In this document: in pieces, positions 50,354 to 59,074 of the stretch
How the letters are laid out: every line of letters starts with the position of its first letter
Numbering within the stretch: position 1 is the stretch's first letter
From: Clostridiaceae bacterium
GTDB lineage: Bacteria; Bacillota; Clostridia; Oscillospirales; Acutalibacteraceae
NCBI GenBank assembly: GCA_021769555.1
Contig: JAETSR010000003.1
Location: 62,001 to 126,000 of the forward strand
Length of the DNA stretch: 64,000 bases
Direction: 5' to 3'
Program-made: the position numbers and the translations under genes
Notes under the pieces: generated by a model
Database searches by the model: none
What the model was told of the DNA's origin: nothing
Seen by the model: only the letters and a program-made list of their open reading frames with translations

Positions 50354-51226
50354 CTATGCCTTTACGCCCGACAGCGCAATGCCCTCTGTCAGGTGCTCCT
50401 GTCCAAACAAGAACACCAATAAAGCCGGAATCATATAGAACACGGACACCGCAAAAAACATGCCCGGCTCCTCGCTGACCACATTGCCCAGGTAGACTGA
50501 CAGCGGGTTCCGGTAGGTCTTGTCGATAAAGACCACCGCCTGGTCCACAATATTCCAGTTGTCGGCAAACAGCAGTACCGCCAGCGCCGAAACCGTGGAA
50601 TTAAGGTTTGGCCGCACAACTGAGCGGTACGTGCGAAAAACTCCCGCGCCGTCCAGAGCGGCGGCCTCCGCGCACTCCTTCGGAAAGCTTTTCAGCTGCT
50701 GGCGTATCAAAAATACTCCCAGGGGGTGAAACAGCGCCGGGAGGATTATGGCAAGATAGGAGCTTCGGATGTTCAGCCATCCGGCCACGATGAAATTTGG
50801 CACCAGCAGGAGCTGGGTGGGCATGAGCATGACGATAATATAGGCGAAATAAATGGCCTCCTTATATTTCCATCGGATATTTTCAAGGCCATACGCGGCC
50901 AAGGGGGCCAGCACGCACTGCCCCAGCAGTACAGGCGCCACGATTATCACCGAGTTCCAGAACATCCGCAGATAGCCCGGGCTTTCCAGCAGGAGCCGGC
51001 GGTACTGCTCAAGAGTCGCCCGCTCCGGGAGCAGCCCGAAACGCACAAAGTGGATATTGTGGGAGGAGAAGTCCCCGGCGTTGGAGGCCAGTATCTCCGG
51101 AGAGTACCGGCTGATTATCTCCTCCTGGCCCATAATGGAATTTGCCGCTATAAATATGACGGGGAACAGCGCCACAGCCGCCGCCAGCCATATGATGATA
51201 TCCGCTGCGATATGCTTCGTCTTCAT
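50354..51226 (-). CDS. Carbohydrate ABC transporter permease, MalG-like
   Basis: 290 aa, six membrane segments, first at residues 10-30. The EAA loop ECAEAAALDGAGVFRTY (about 197-213) identifies a CUT1 permease. An extracytoplasmic stretch between segments 1 and 2 is longer than usual. It is in an operon with the MalF-like permease and a binding protein whose reading frame is broken, so whether this importer functions is uncertain. No ATPase gene is included. Confidence 0.92.
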   Translation of the reverse strand: MKTKHIAADIIIWLAAAVALFPVIFIAANSIMGQEEIISRYSPEILASNAGDFSSHNIHFVRFGLLPERATLEQYRRLLLESPGYLRMFWNSVIIVAPVLLGQCVLAPLAAYGLENIRWKYKEAIYFAYIIVMLMPTQLLLVPNFIVAGWLNIRSSYLAIILPALFHPLGVFLIRQQLKSFPKECAEAAALDGAGVFRTYRSVVRPNLNSTVSALAVLLFADNWNIVDQAVVFIDKTYRNPLSVYLGNVVSEEPGMFFAVSVFYMIPALLVFLFGQEHLTEGIALSGVKA

Positions 51227-51236
51227 GGCGCGCCCT

Positions 51237-52769
51237 CTATTCGTTCAGCCAGATATCGGCGCGCTCCTGGAGCTTTTTGGCGCACTGCTCCGGGGTGGTG
51301 AGGCCGTTTATATAGTACTCATCTAGGAACTCCTGCACGTCAACGCCATACGCGCCTGTGTTGACAAGTGGAAGGGACAATATCCGCTCCAAAGCCCCTG
51401 TCATATTCGGGAGGCTCAGAGAGTCAAATTGGGGCGGCGCTACCGTTGTGGAAACGCCGTTTTCTGCGATATACTCAACAGAATTTTGAAAATTGGTCTT
51501 GCTCAGCGGGATGTCGCTGGTATAGCGCTGCCGGGAGCCGAGGGCGGAAAAATCCATGCTCTCCCGGGGCCGGATACAGTACTTCATGAACTCCCAGGCC
51601 AGCTCCTTATTCTTACAGCTCACCGGCAGCGCGAAGCTCTCGTTTCAGGTTATCCCCAGCCTTCCGTCGGAGCTGGTATAGGGATAGGGCCCGGCCACAT
51701 ACTCCATGGGCTGAAGGATATTTATCATTCCGGCAAGGTCAACATTCATCTGGGCGGCAAGGGCAGGGCGGCTGGCGGTGACAAGGTGCCCGAACAGGTC
51801 GGCGAAATTTCCAAGGACAGTGGAAGGGTCGGCCCCGGTCTCCATGCAGCGGAGCTTCTCATTCATCAGCCCGGGGTCTGAGATACCAATCTCGCTCTCA
51901 GGGTCCAGCTCCGGGTCGTCATTAGACACGGCGGCGGTGCGCTCAAGAAAGCGCAGAAAATCCGGCGACTCAAAGTCCGCAGTTTTATTCTCGAGGTCAA
52001 TATACCGGCACTTTTCCGCGGCGAACAGCGCGTCTTTACCCGGGGAGGTGAAAATCAGGTTCAGCTCCGGGTTATCCTCAGCGGCCCGCTCATACCAGTC
52101 TAAAATCTCACTACAGCTGACCGATTGAATGGCGCTTGAGTCAACATCCAAACTCTGCAAAACAGGCTTGCTGAAAAATATTCCGTTATACATAAAGGAA
52201 AGCGGGAGCACGGGCGTTCTGCCCCCAACGGCGAAAGCATCCAATACCTGGGTGAAATACTCGTCAGGGTCTATCTCCGGGTCGTTCTTAAAATACTCAC
52301 CCAAATCCTCAAGCAGTCCGCTGACGCCTGGGAGGTCCAGGTCTTCCTGCACGTTATAGAGAATATAGTCCCCCTCGCCGGAGGCAAGCTCCAGGCGAAG
52401 CTGGGCGTAAAAGCTCTCCCGGCGCATGTTCCGCTCGGCGCGGGAAAGGGAATTGAGCTCCCCGCCGCCCAGCTCATAATCGAACTCAATCTCTACCTGG
52501 GGATACAGCTGCATAAATTCCTCTGCCAGCAAATCTATGGAGCTGCTTTTTAAATACGAGTCAGTCTTGATAGTGAGCGTTCCGCTGAGGCCGTCTTCGG
52601 GCTGTGGTGTCTGTAAGGCGCTCTCAGAGGCTGTTTCCTCCTCTGAACTGCCCGAAGCTCCGTCCATAGCCTGGCTGTATATGGAGTCCTGCTCGCTTTG
52701 GCAGGCCGAGCACGGCAAAACCAGGCAGAATGCCAGCAGAATAGAACAGATAAGCCTCAGTTTTTTCAT
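51237..52769 (-). pseudogene. Extracellular solute-binding lipoprotein interrupted by an in-frame TGA
   Basis: The frame from ATG 52769 (AGGTGG upstream) encodes a lipoprotein (LVLPCSACQS lipobox) and a family-1 binding protein, then meets TGA at 51647-51645 after GRLGIT. The same frame continues for 135 codons, NESFALPVSCKNKELAWEFMKY to WLNE, the normal C-terminal part of such proteins. No frameshift is involved; a single base change, TGG (Trp) to TGA, explains it. The distal part starts with no proper ribosome site. Truncation removes part of the sugar-binding fold, so the importer is probably impaired. Sequencing error or UGA read-through cannot be excluded. Confidence 0.8.
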
Positions 52770-52792
52770 TTTGCCCACCTCTCATGAAAAAT

Positions 52793-53656
52793 TTATTGGT
52801 ACGTGTCCGTCACACGCTTTTGCAGCCTGAAAACCGCCAGCAGCACCAGGCTCACCGCCAGGAACAGGATATACGCGGCGCTGCAGAGCTGGGGCAGGCT
52901 CAAAGACTGGAACTGGTTGTTCATATAGTGCTGGAGCATATAGACGCCGGTGCCGGGATAGGGGCCGTAGAGCATGTATATCTCCTTGAACACCTTGAAG
53001 GAGTTCACAACAGACATGAGCAGGACCACAAAGGTGGTTGGAGACAGGTATACCCAGGTGACCCCGGCAAACTGCCGCCAGGCCCCCGCGCCCTCCAGAG
53101 CCATCTGCTCATAGTATGTTCTGGGAATCCATACCAGCCCGGACCAGAACAGCACGATATTGTAGCTGACATTTTTCCAGAGGAACACCACAACGAGTAT
53201 CGCCATAGTCCAGCTGCTTTGAAAGACAAGCTCATTGGAAAAACCCGCCTGTAAAAGCAGCTTTCTCAATAGCCCGTTCTGGTCAAAGAGGACCCTCCAG
53301 AAGTAGACAATGCTGCCGGAAGGGACCACAAGCGGTACCAGCAGAGCCAGCACAGCCGGGGCCCTGCCGCGCTTCATCTTTTGCAGGCAGAGCGACAGGA
53401 ACAGCGCCAGCGTCATGCCCAGCGGAACGCAGAGGCCGATAAAGAGCAGGGTGTTCCCTGCGGCCTGCCCGAAGAGAGGATTTTTTAAGGCGGCAGCGAA
53501 GTTATCCAGCCCGACAAAACGCCCGCTGCCGAGATTGTCAATGAGCGCGTAATAGAGCGAGAAGAAAAAGGGGATTATGTAAAACAGCATTACCCCAAGA
53601 AGGCTCGGGAGGAGGAACAGCCAGTAAATATGAGTGTGCTTTTTCAATAAACTCAC
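52793..53656 (-). CDS. Carbohydrate ABC transporter permease, MalF-like
   Basis: 287 aa, six membrane segments beginning THIYWLFLLPSLLGVMLFYIIPFFFSLYYAL. The EAA loop is YYEQMALEGAGAWRQF (about 205). The frame runs upstream through the promoter to 53773; I use GTG 53656, with TTG 53647 as an equal alternative, since both lie after the promoter and AAGG precedes. It is the first gene of the operon. Pairs with the MalG-like protein at 50354. Confidence 0.9.
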   Translation of the reverse strand: MSLLKKHTHIYWLFLLPSLLGVMLFYIIPFFFSLYYALIDNLGSGRFVGLDNFAAALKNPLFGQAAGNTLLFIGLCVPLGMTLALFLSLCLQKMKRGRAPAVLALLVPLVVPSGSIVYFWRVLFDQNGLLRKLLLQAGFSNELVFQSSWTMAILVVVFLWKNVSYNIVLFWSGLVWIPRTYYEQMALEGAGAWRQFAGVTWVYLSPTTFVVLLMSVVNSFKVFKEIYMLYGPYPGTGVYMLQHYMNNQFQSLSLPQLCSAAYILFLAVSLVLLAVFRLQKRVTDTYQ

Positions 53657-53687
53657 TGCCTTGAATTGACAAATTGTTGTTGGATTT

Positions 53688-53716
53688 ATTATAGCACTGG
53701 GCAGTGGGGTTGTCAA
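53688..53716 (-). promoter_or_regulatory. Sigma-A promoter of the second sugar ABC operon, with palindrome
   Basis: Minus-strand TTGACA (53716-53711), 17-bp spacer, TATAAT (53693-53688). CACTG-GG-CAGTG (53695-53706) sits in the spacer and may be an operator. Confidence 0.8.
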
Positions 53717-53731
53717 GGAGGATTTCCCCGC

Positions 53732-53760
53732 TTGCCACAGCTCCTCTCTCATGTTATAAT
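53732..53760 (+). promoter_or_regulatory. Promoter of the glycerate kinase gene
   Basis: TTGCCA (53732-53737), 17-bp spacer, TATAAT (53755-53760), about 60 bp before the ATG. Confidence 0.65.
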
Positions 53761-53822
53761 CTAGCCAAAACATTATTTCACCGAAAATTTAATAGGGTGA
53801 GATAGATAACGGAAGGTGGCTT

Positions 53823-55052
53823 ATGGACAAAAAACTTCGGCGTGACGCCGACATAATAATCGCTGCAAGCATTAAAGCCGTCCTCCCGGACAAGGCTGTA
53901 CGCCGGGCCCTGGAGGACTTTAGGCCCGGCCCAGGGCGCACGCTGCTGGTGGCGGCAGGAAAAGCCGCGTGGCAGATGGCTAAGGCGGCGGTGGACGCCC
54001 TCGGGAGGGTGGACGGCGGCGCAGTGGTGACGAAATACGGCCATGTTAAGGGGGAGATACCCGGGGTGAGCTGCTATGAGGCGGGGCACCCGGTTCCGGA
54101 CGAAAACAGTTTCAGCGCAGCTGAAAAAGTACTTGAGCTGGTAGATGGGCTTACAGAAAAGGACACTGTGCTCTTCCTGCTCTCAGGCGGCGGCAGCGCC
54201 CTGTTCGAGGTCCCGCTGGTGCCGGCGGAGGAGCTGCAGGATATCACCCGCCAGCTTCTGGCCTGCGGCGCGGATATAGTGGAGATGAACACTATCCGCA
54301 AGCGCCTCTCAAGGGTGAAGGGCGGGCGCTTCGCCCAGGCCTGCGCCCCGGCCCGCGTTTTCAGCATTGTGCTCAGCGATATCATCGGCGACCCATTGGA
54401 TATGATAGCCAGCGGCCCCGCCTGCCCGGACAGCTCCACCTGTGAACAGGCCCGGGCCATCGTCCGGAAGTACGGCCTAAGGCTGTCAGGCGCCGCAAAA
54501 ATGCTCCTTGACAGGGAGACCCCCAAGGAGCTGGGCAATGTGACAACCCGCGTCACCGGCTCTGTAAGGGAGCTCTGCGCGGCTGCGGCTGGGGCCTGCC
54601 GGGAGCTGGGCTATGAGCCCGTGCTCCTCACCGACCGCCTTGCCTGTGAGGCGCGGGAGGCGGGGAGCTTTCTGGCGAGCATACTGCAAAGCCACGCCGG
54701 TCAACGGCTCGCGTTCATTGCCGGCGGCGAGACCGTAGTACACCTTACCGGCAGGGGACTTGGCGGCAGGAACCAGGAGCTGGCCCTGGCCGCGGCCCCG
54801 GGCATTGCCGGGCTCACCGGCGCGGCGGTCTTCTCTGTGGGCAGCGACGGCACCGACGGCCCCACCGACGCCGCCGGGGGCTATGTGGACTGGGAGACCC
54901 AGGGGGAGCTTGCAGAGAAGGGGCTGAGCGTCCCGGCGGTCCTCCGGGAGAACGACGCCTACCATGCCCTTGAAGCCGTGGGCGGGCTGATTGTCACCGG
55001 GCCCACGGGGACGAATGTAAATGATGTGGCTGTGGCGATGGCGGCGCCCTAG
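53823..55052 (+). CDS. Glycerate 2-kinase (GckA/MOFRL type)
   Basis: 409-aa enzyme phosphorylating D-glycerate to 2-phosphoglycerate. N-terminal DUF4147 domain with LLVAAGKAAWQMAKAA, VVTKYGHVKG, YEAGHPVPDENS and LLSGGGSALFEVP; C-terminal MOFRL domain with RLAFIAGGETVVHLTGRGLGGRNQELALA and FSVGSDGTDGPTDAAGG. These are the family marks. Hydroxypyruvate reductase annotation for this fold is an older mislabel. ATG 53823 has GGAAGGTGG. Monocistronic; divergent from the sugar ABC operon. Confidence 0.93.
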   Translation: MDKKLRRDADIIIAASIKAVLPDKAVRRALEDFRPGPGRTLLVAAGKAAWQMAKAAVDALGRVDGGAVVTKYGHVKGEIPGVSCYEAGHPVPDENSFSAAEKVLELVDGLTEKDTVLFLLSGGGSALFEVPLVPAEELQDITRQLLACGADIVEMNTIRKRLSRVKGGRFAQACAPARVFSIVLSDIIGDPLDMIASGPACPDSSTCEQARAIVRKYGLRLSGAAKMLLDRETPKELGNVTTRVTGSVRELCAAAAGACRELGYEPVLLTDRLACEAREAGSFLASILQSHAGQRLAFIAGGETVVHLTGRGLGGRNQELALAAAPGIAGLTGAAVFSVGSDGTDGPTDAAGGYVDWETQGELAEKGLSVPAVLRENDAYHALEAVGGLIVTGPTGTNVNDVAVAMAAP

Positions 55053-55097
55053 GCCGGGGAACATAGCTGTCAAATGGCGGCTTCGGCTTATTCAGCC

Positions 55098-56327
55098 TTA
55101 TAAAGCTAAAGCGGATATCTCTTTGAGAGCGTCCGTTTCCAGCTCCTTGCTCCTTTGCAGGATTGCAGTCAGGGTTTTGCGTTTCTCTTTTGCCTCATCA
55201 GCGGTTTCAGGAGCCTTAAACCCTTGGAGGAATTTTTCGCACATACTGACAATTTCCTCATACTTGGAGACTGCCGCCGTAAAGGGCCGGTGGTCCAAGC
55301 CGTCTGTCAGCCGCATACACAGCTCAAGAAACTGCTTAATGCGGAGCTTTCCCTCATAATGGATAAAAATGTGCGGGGACAGGCACACTATGTCTACCAT
55401 ATCCTGACTGCTCTCCTTTTGAAGCTCCCGGCACCAATTATCGTATATGACCGCTCCATACCCCGCCAGCGGTTCGTCAGAAACACCGCGCTCGTTTTGC
55501 AGGAGCGCAAGCCCCTTTTTCAGAGTCTCCACGCACTTTTCCTGGATGGAAACAGGCTTGGGGCCCGGTTTTATCAGCAGCATATCCGGCTTTTTCCCAT
55601 ACCATTCCGGGAAGCTCTTTAGCTCCCGGAAAGACATGACGGAATTTTTCTCGTCGTCGCCGTCAAGGAACGGAAGCCCTTTCAGCACCCTCCCCTGATG
55701 GGATAGTCCAGTCGCAAGTATCATATCCGAGTATTCGCGGGGAAGGATGATTACAGGGTATCCGCTCAGGATATTGTCCGCCGCAAGACGGATGAAATCC
55801 TCCTCCGCGCAGTCTGTCCCCCGGCAGAGCTTACCCCTAAGGCCATATACGGAAAGGCCGGTTTCCAGAGCGTCGTCCGCGCCCCAGGAGTACCCAAAGC
55901 AGATGGAAGTAAACGCCGACTGGAGGACGTATTCCGTGTCATCGTTTATCTGCCGCCCCATGGGGTCCCTATGCTCCTCAAGGCCCATAAACAGCTTGAC
56001 CCCTTGGAGCATGGCAGGATATGCCATGCTCCGGGGCCATGTCCTGCCGCTAAAATCCGCTATGGGGGCGTAGGGCAGCAGGATATGCTCGAAGTTCGCG
56101 TTTGCAGCGGGGCAGGCTGTATTCCGGAAAAGTATGGCGTCGATGGTACTGCCTAGGATTTCCGCCAATTCCACCAGCAATGACAGCTCCGGCATGGCGC
56201 GGCCGTTCTCCCACTTGCTGACTGCCTGAGGGCTGATATTCAGCCGGTCTGCAAGTTCATCCTGGGTCAGGCCCATGCTTTTTCTTAAATGAGCAATATT
56301 CTGCCCGGCTTTCGTATTGTCAAACAT
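55098..56327 (-). CDS. XRE regulator fused to a BtrH/papain-like domain
   Basis: 409 aa. Residues 8-65 form an XRE helix-turn-helix (IAHLRKSMGLTQDELADRLNISPQAVSKWENGRAMPEL). The rest (about 75-400) contains SICFGYSWGADDALETGLSVYG, AADNILSGYPVIIL and a C-terminal GYGAVIYDNW, reminiscent of the BtrH N-terminal/papain-like fold used in peptide or acyl processing, here with a Cys at SIC. Assignment of the second part is tentative. The start is ATG 56327 with AAGGAG. Such fusions may sense a metabolite through a degenerate enzyme domain. Confidence 0.75.
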   Translation of the reverse strand: MFDNTKAGQNIAHLRKSMGLTQDELADRLNISPQAVSKWENGRAMPELSLLVELAEILGSTIDAILFRNTACPAANANFEHILLPYAPIADFSGRTWPRSMAYPAMLQGVKLFMGLEEHRDPMGRQINDDTEYVLQSAFTSICFGYSWGADDALETGLSVYGLRGKLCRGTDCAEEDFIRLAADNILSGYPVIILPREYSDMILATGLSHQGRVLKGLPFLDGDDEKNSVMSFRELKSFPEWYGKKPDMLLIKPGPKPVSIQEKCVETLKKGLALLQNERGVSDEPLAGYGAVIYDNWCRELQKESSQDMVDIVCLSPHIFIHYEGKLRIKQFLELCMRLTDGLDHRPFTAAVSKYEEIVSMCEKFLQGFKAPETADEAKEKRKTLTAILQRSKELETDALKEISALAL

Positions 56328-56378
56328 CTCAATTCTCCTTACTTTTTCTGAGATAGGACAGGTTTGCCCTTCCAGAAT

Positions 56379-56427
56379 ATTATAAGAGGCCCATTGGTAT
56401 TTAACAATACTTTTGCGGTTGAGTATT
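56379..56427 (-). promoter_or_regulatory. Promoter and possible operator of the XRE fusion gene
   Basis: Minus-strand TTGTTA (56407-56402), 17-bp spacer, TATAAT (56384-56379). AATACT (56406-56411) and AGTATT (56422-56427), inverted, lie just upstream and touch the -35 box. The remaining 56428-56525 shows no gene. Confidence 0.6.
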
Positions 56428-56525
56428 TTGCGTAAGATATCAACCTGAGGTTTACTTTGACAGCGGGCAGGGCGTTATTCACACGGCCCGGGATACTGTG
56501 GCCATTCTTTGCCCATGCAGCGCCC

Positions 56526-57113
56526 TTACATAAATTCCCCGTCCAGTATCCTCTGGGCCGCCTGCCCTTTGGCCACGCCGCGGTCCATTGCCAGCTTCTC
56601 AATATAGCGGTGGGCCCGGGGCTCATCCATGCCGCAGGATTCTATCAGGAGCCACTTTGCCCGGTTCACCAGGCGTATCTCCGCCATCTTCTCTTCCAGA
56701 GAGAGGCTCTTCTTCCCCACTCCCCTCAGCTTTTCCCGCGCGCTGACCATCCATCGCAGGGCCTGGTCCATACCGGACCGGGACAGGGGCTTTTGCAGGG
56801 TGAACACCCCATGGGGCGCCGCCTTCCGGTACGCGCTCCCGTGAAGCTCCCCCTTTACCATCAGCACCACCACCCTCTCCGGGGCCTCTGAGACGTCGAT
56901 GGCAAACCCTACTCCCGCGCCGTCCGGAAGTGGGGAGTTCACCAGCACAAAGTCGAACTCCCGCTCGTTGAGGGCCCGCCTGCCCTCGCTTATGCTTCCC
57001 GCAAACCGGATATGGGAGAGAAGGGCGCCGGGCACAAAGCCTTCAAGCGCCCGGTTAAATTTATCTGCGCCGGATATTACCAGCATACTGTACGCTCTTT
57101 CCTCCAAGCCCAT
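56526..57113 (-). CDS. ANTAR-domain response regulator (RNA antiterminator)
   Basis: 195 aa. The N-terminal receiver-like domain (about 1-115) has DFVLVNSPLPDGAG at the acceptor position, but with Asn-Ser instead of Asp, so it may not be phosphorylated. The C-terminal ANTAR domain (about 125-190) is plain: SLEEKMAEIRLVNRAKWLLIES, MDEPRAHRYIEKLAMDRGVAKGQAAQRIL. ANTAR proteins bind leader RNA hairpins and prevent termination; relatives control nitrogen genes. It is the last gene of the glutamate synthase/glutamine synthetase operon. Confidence 0.9.
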   Translation of the reverse strand: MGLEERAYSMLVISGADKFNRALEGFVPGALLSHIRFAGSISEGRRALNEREFDFVLVNSPLPDGAGVGFAIDVSEAPERVVVLMVKGELHGSAYRKAAPHGVFTLQKPLSRSGMDQALRWMVSAREKLRGVGKKSLSLEEKMAEIRLVNRAKWLLIESCGMDEPRAHRYIEKLAMDRGVAKGQAAQRILDGEFM

Positions 57114-57140
57114 GACCTTCCCCCCTTTTCAGTAAAGCCG

Positions 57141-58346
57141 TCACCGCAGGCTGTTTATGATACACGCGGGCAGGTGCTCCTTTATAAATTCGCTTTCCAG
57201 GGCGAGCTTTCCCGCCTCCTGCAATGTGCCGGGCAGCCTGGCGTACTGGTCCAGATTTTCAGGCGGGGCCTTATATAAGTTAAAATCCGCCACCATGGGC
57301 AGCTCCAGCTTTTCACGAATACCGTAGAGCCCGGCATATATTATTAGCGCGAAGGCGAGATAGGGGTTCGCCTCCGGGTCGGGAGAGCGGAGCTCCGCGC
57401 GCCTGTACTGCCCGGAGCCGGAGGGAATGCGCACCAGCTGGGAGCGGTTCTCGCTGGACCAGGAGACATAGCGGGGAGCCTTGAACCGCCCGAACCGGGC
57501 GTAGGAGGACTCCACGGGATTTAAAAAGGCGGTCATTTCCCGCACCTTATCAAGGACGCCCGCTATCATGCGGCAGATATCCTCCCCGCTCTGCTCCGAG
57601 CGCACGGACATGTTTATATGAAAGCCGTTTCCGGGCTGGCCCTCCAGGGGCTTGGGGGAGAAGTCGGCATAGAGCCCGTTGCGCCTCGCCACGGTCTTCA
57701 CCACCGTGCGGAAGGTCATGGCGTTGTCCGCGGCGGTGATGGGGTCGGAGTAGCGGAAGTCTATCTCGTTCTGCCCCGGCCCCTCCTTATGGTAGGAGCT
57801 CTCCGGGGTAATGCCCATCTGCTCTAGGGTCAGGCATATCTCCCTGCGTATATTCTCGCCCCTGTCCTCTGGGGCTATGTCCATGTACCCGGCTTTATCG
57901 TAGGGCTCCAGGGTTGGCTCTCCCCTGTCGTCCAGGTTGAAAAGGTAAAATTCCTGCTCTGCCCCAAAGTAAAAGCTGCGGCCCAGCTTTTCGCCCTCCG
58001 CGACGGCCCTTTGCAGCAGGCTTCTTGTATCCCCCGGGAAATCCCTTCCGTCCGGAAGGCTGACCCGGCTGAACATGCGCACCACCTTGCCGTGCTCCGG
58101 CCGCCAGGGCAGGACCATCAGGGTGGAGGGGTCCGGGTGCAGCAGCAGGTCCGAATACGCCTCGTCCCCGAAGCCAGGTAGGGCTGAGCCGTCGAAGGGT
58201 ATGCCCCTTTCAAAGGCCCTTTGGAGCTCGCCGGGCAGTATGGAGATGTTCTTCTGCCGGCCGGACACATCGCAGAAAGCGAGCCTTATAAACTTAACGT
58301 CGTCCTCCTGTACAAACTGCATTACCTCGTCCTCTGTATATTTCAT
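57141..58346 (-). CDS. Glutamine synthetase, short form
   Basis: 401 aa, shorter than standard GlnA (about 445-470). Elements present: beta-grasp start DVKFIRLAFCDVSGRQKNISILPGEL, DGSALPGFGDEAYSDLLLHPD, the Mg-binding region FGAEQEFYLF, NEIDFRYSDPIT, GFHINMS with the conserved His, and RSQLVRIP / RAELRSPDPEANPYLAFA in the substrate region. It might be a true glutamine synthetase or a gamma-glutamyl ligase relative, as in several Clostridia where it stands beside split GltB. ATG 58346 with AAAGGAG. Confidence 0.88.
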   Translation of the reverse strand: MKYTEDEVMQFVQEDDVKFIRLAFCDVSGRQKNISILPGELQRAFERGIPFDGSALPGFGDEAYSDLLLHPDPSTLMVLPWRPEHGKVVRMFSRVSLPDGRDFPGDTRSLLQRAVAEGEKLGRSFYFGAEQEFYLFNLDDRGEPTLEPYDKAGYMDIAPEDRGENIRREICLTLEQMGITPESSYHKEGPGQNEIDFRYSDPITAADNAMTFRTVVKTVARRNGLYADFSPKPLEGQPGNGFHINMSVRSEQSGEDICRMIAGVLDKVREMTAFLNPVESSYARFGRFKAPRYVSWSSENRSQLVRIPSGSGQYRRAELRSPDPEANPYLAFALIIYAGLYGIREKLELPMVADFNLYKAPPENLDQYARLPGTLQEAGKLALESEFIKEHLPACIINSLR

Positions 58347-58359
58347 AGGCCCTCTCCTT

Positions 58360-59073
58360 TCAGTTCATCACATACATCTGCTTATACGGGTTCCTGCTGT
58401 CGGGCGTAATAATGGTGAAGGGGCCCTTCATAATCTCGTCCGCATCATATCCGAAAGCCTGGCAGAAGGCACTGATATGCTCCGAGAACGCCTCAAGGTC
58501 CCCATGCCCCGCCGGCCCGGCGGTGACCTGGTCCGGGAGGATGATATCCTCACAGCAGCCGCGTATGAGCATTTTTCCGCCGTGCATACCGGTGCAGGGG
58601 AATCTGCCCACGGGCCTGCCGCCTGTGAGGGCCAGAACGATAATGAGCCCCCCTGCCTGGTACTCCCCCAGAAAGCTCCCTGCCCTGCCGCCTATTACCA
58701 TCACCGGGACCTTGTCCTCATAGGCCTTCATATGTATGCCCGCCCTGTACCCGGCGTCGCCCTTTACCATAATCCTGCCGCCCCGCATGGCGTAGCCCGC
58801 CGCGTCGCCTATGCTGCCGTGCACTGTTATCTCCCCGGCGTTCATGGTGTCGCCCACAGCGTCCTGGGCGTTGCCGAGGACTGTTATGCGCCCGCCGTTT
58901 AGATAAGCCCCCAGGGCGTTTCCGGGCACCCCCTCTATTGTGAGCTCCCCCGGGCCCATGCCCGCGCCGATGAACCTCTGGCCGCGGCAGCCGGTGAGCT
59001 TACAGGCGGACATGCCGCGAAGCCGCTCGTTTATCTCCCGGTATCCCAGGCCCTCTATATTTATCGTGTCCAT
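58360..59073 (-). CDS. Glutamate synthase GXGXG domain protein (GltB3)
   Basis: 237 aa right-handed beta-helix domain corresponding to the C-terminal part of the glutamate synthase large subunit: GAGMGPGELTIEGVPGNALGAYLNGGRITVLGNAQDAVGDTMNAGEITVHG. It has a scaffold role in channelling ammonia. The split B1-B2-B3 organisation is known from archaea and anaerobes. Start ATG 59073 is 1 bp from the GltB2 stop; the longer start at 59100 overlaps it. Confidence 0.88.
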   Translation of the reverse strand: MDTINIEGLGYREINERLRGMSACKLTGCRGQRFIGAGMGPGELTIEGVPGNALGAYLNGGRITVLGNAQDAVGDTMNAGEITVHGSIGDAAGYAMRGGRIMVKGDAGYRAGIHMKAYEDKVPVMVIGGRAGSFLGEYQAGGLIIVLALTGGRPVGRFPCTGMHGGKMLIRGCCEDIILPDQVTAGPAGHGDLEAFSEHISAFCQAFGYDADEIMKGPFTIITPDSRNPYKQMYVMN

Positions 59074-59074
59074 A

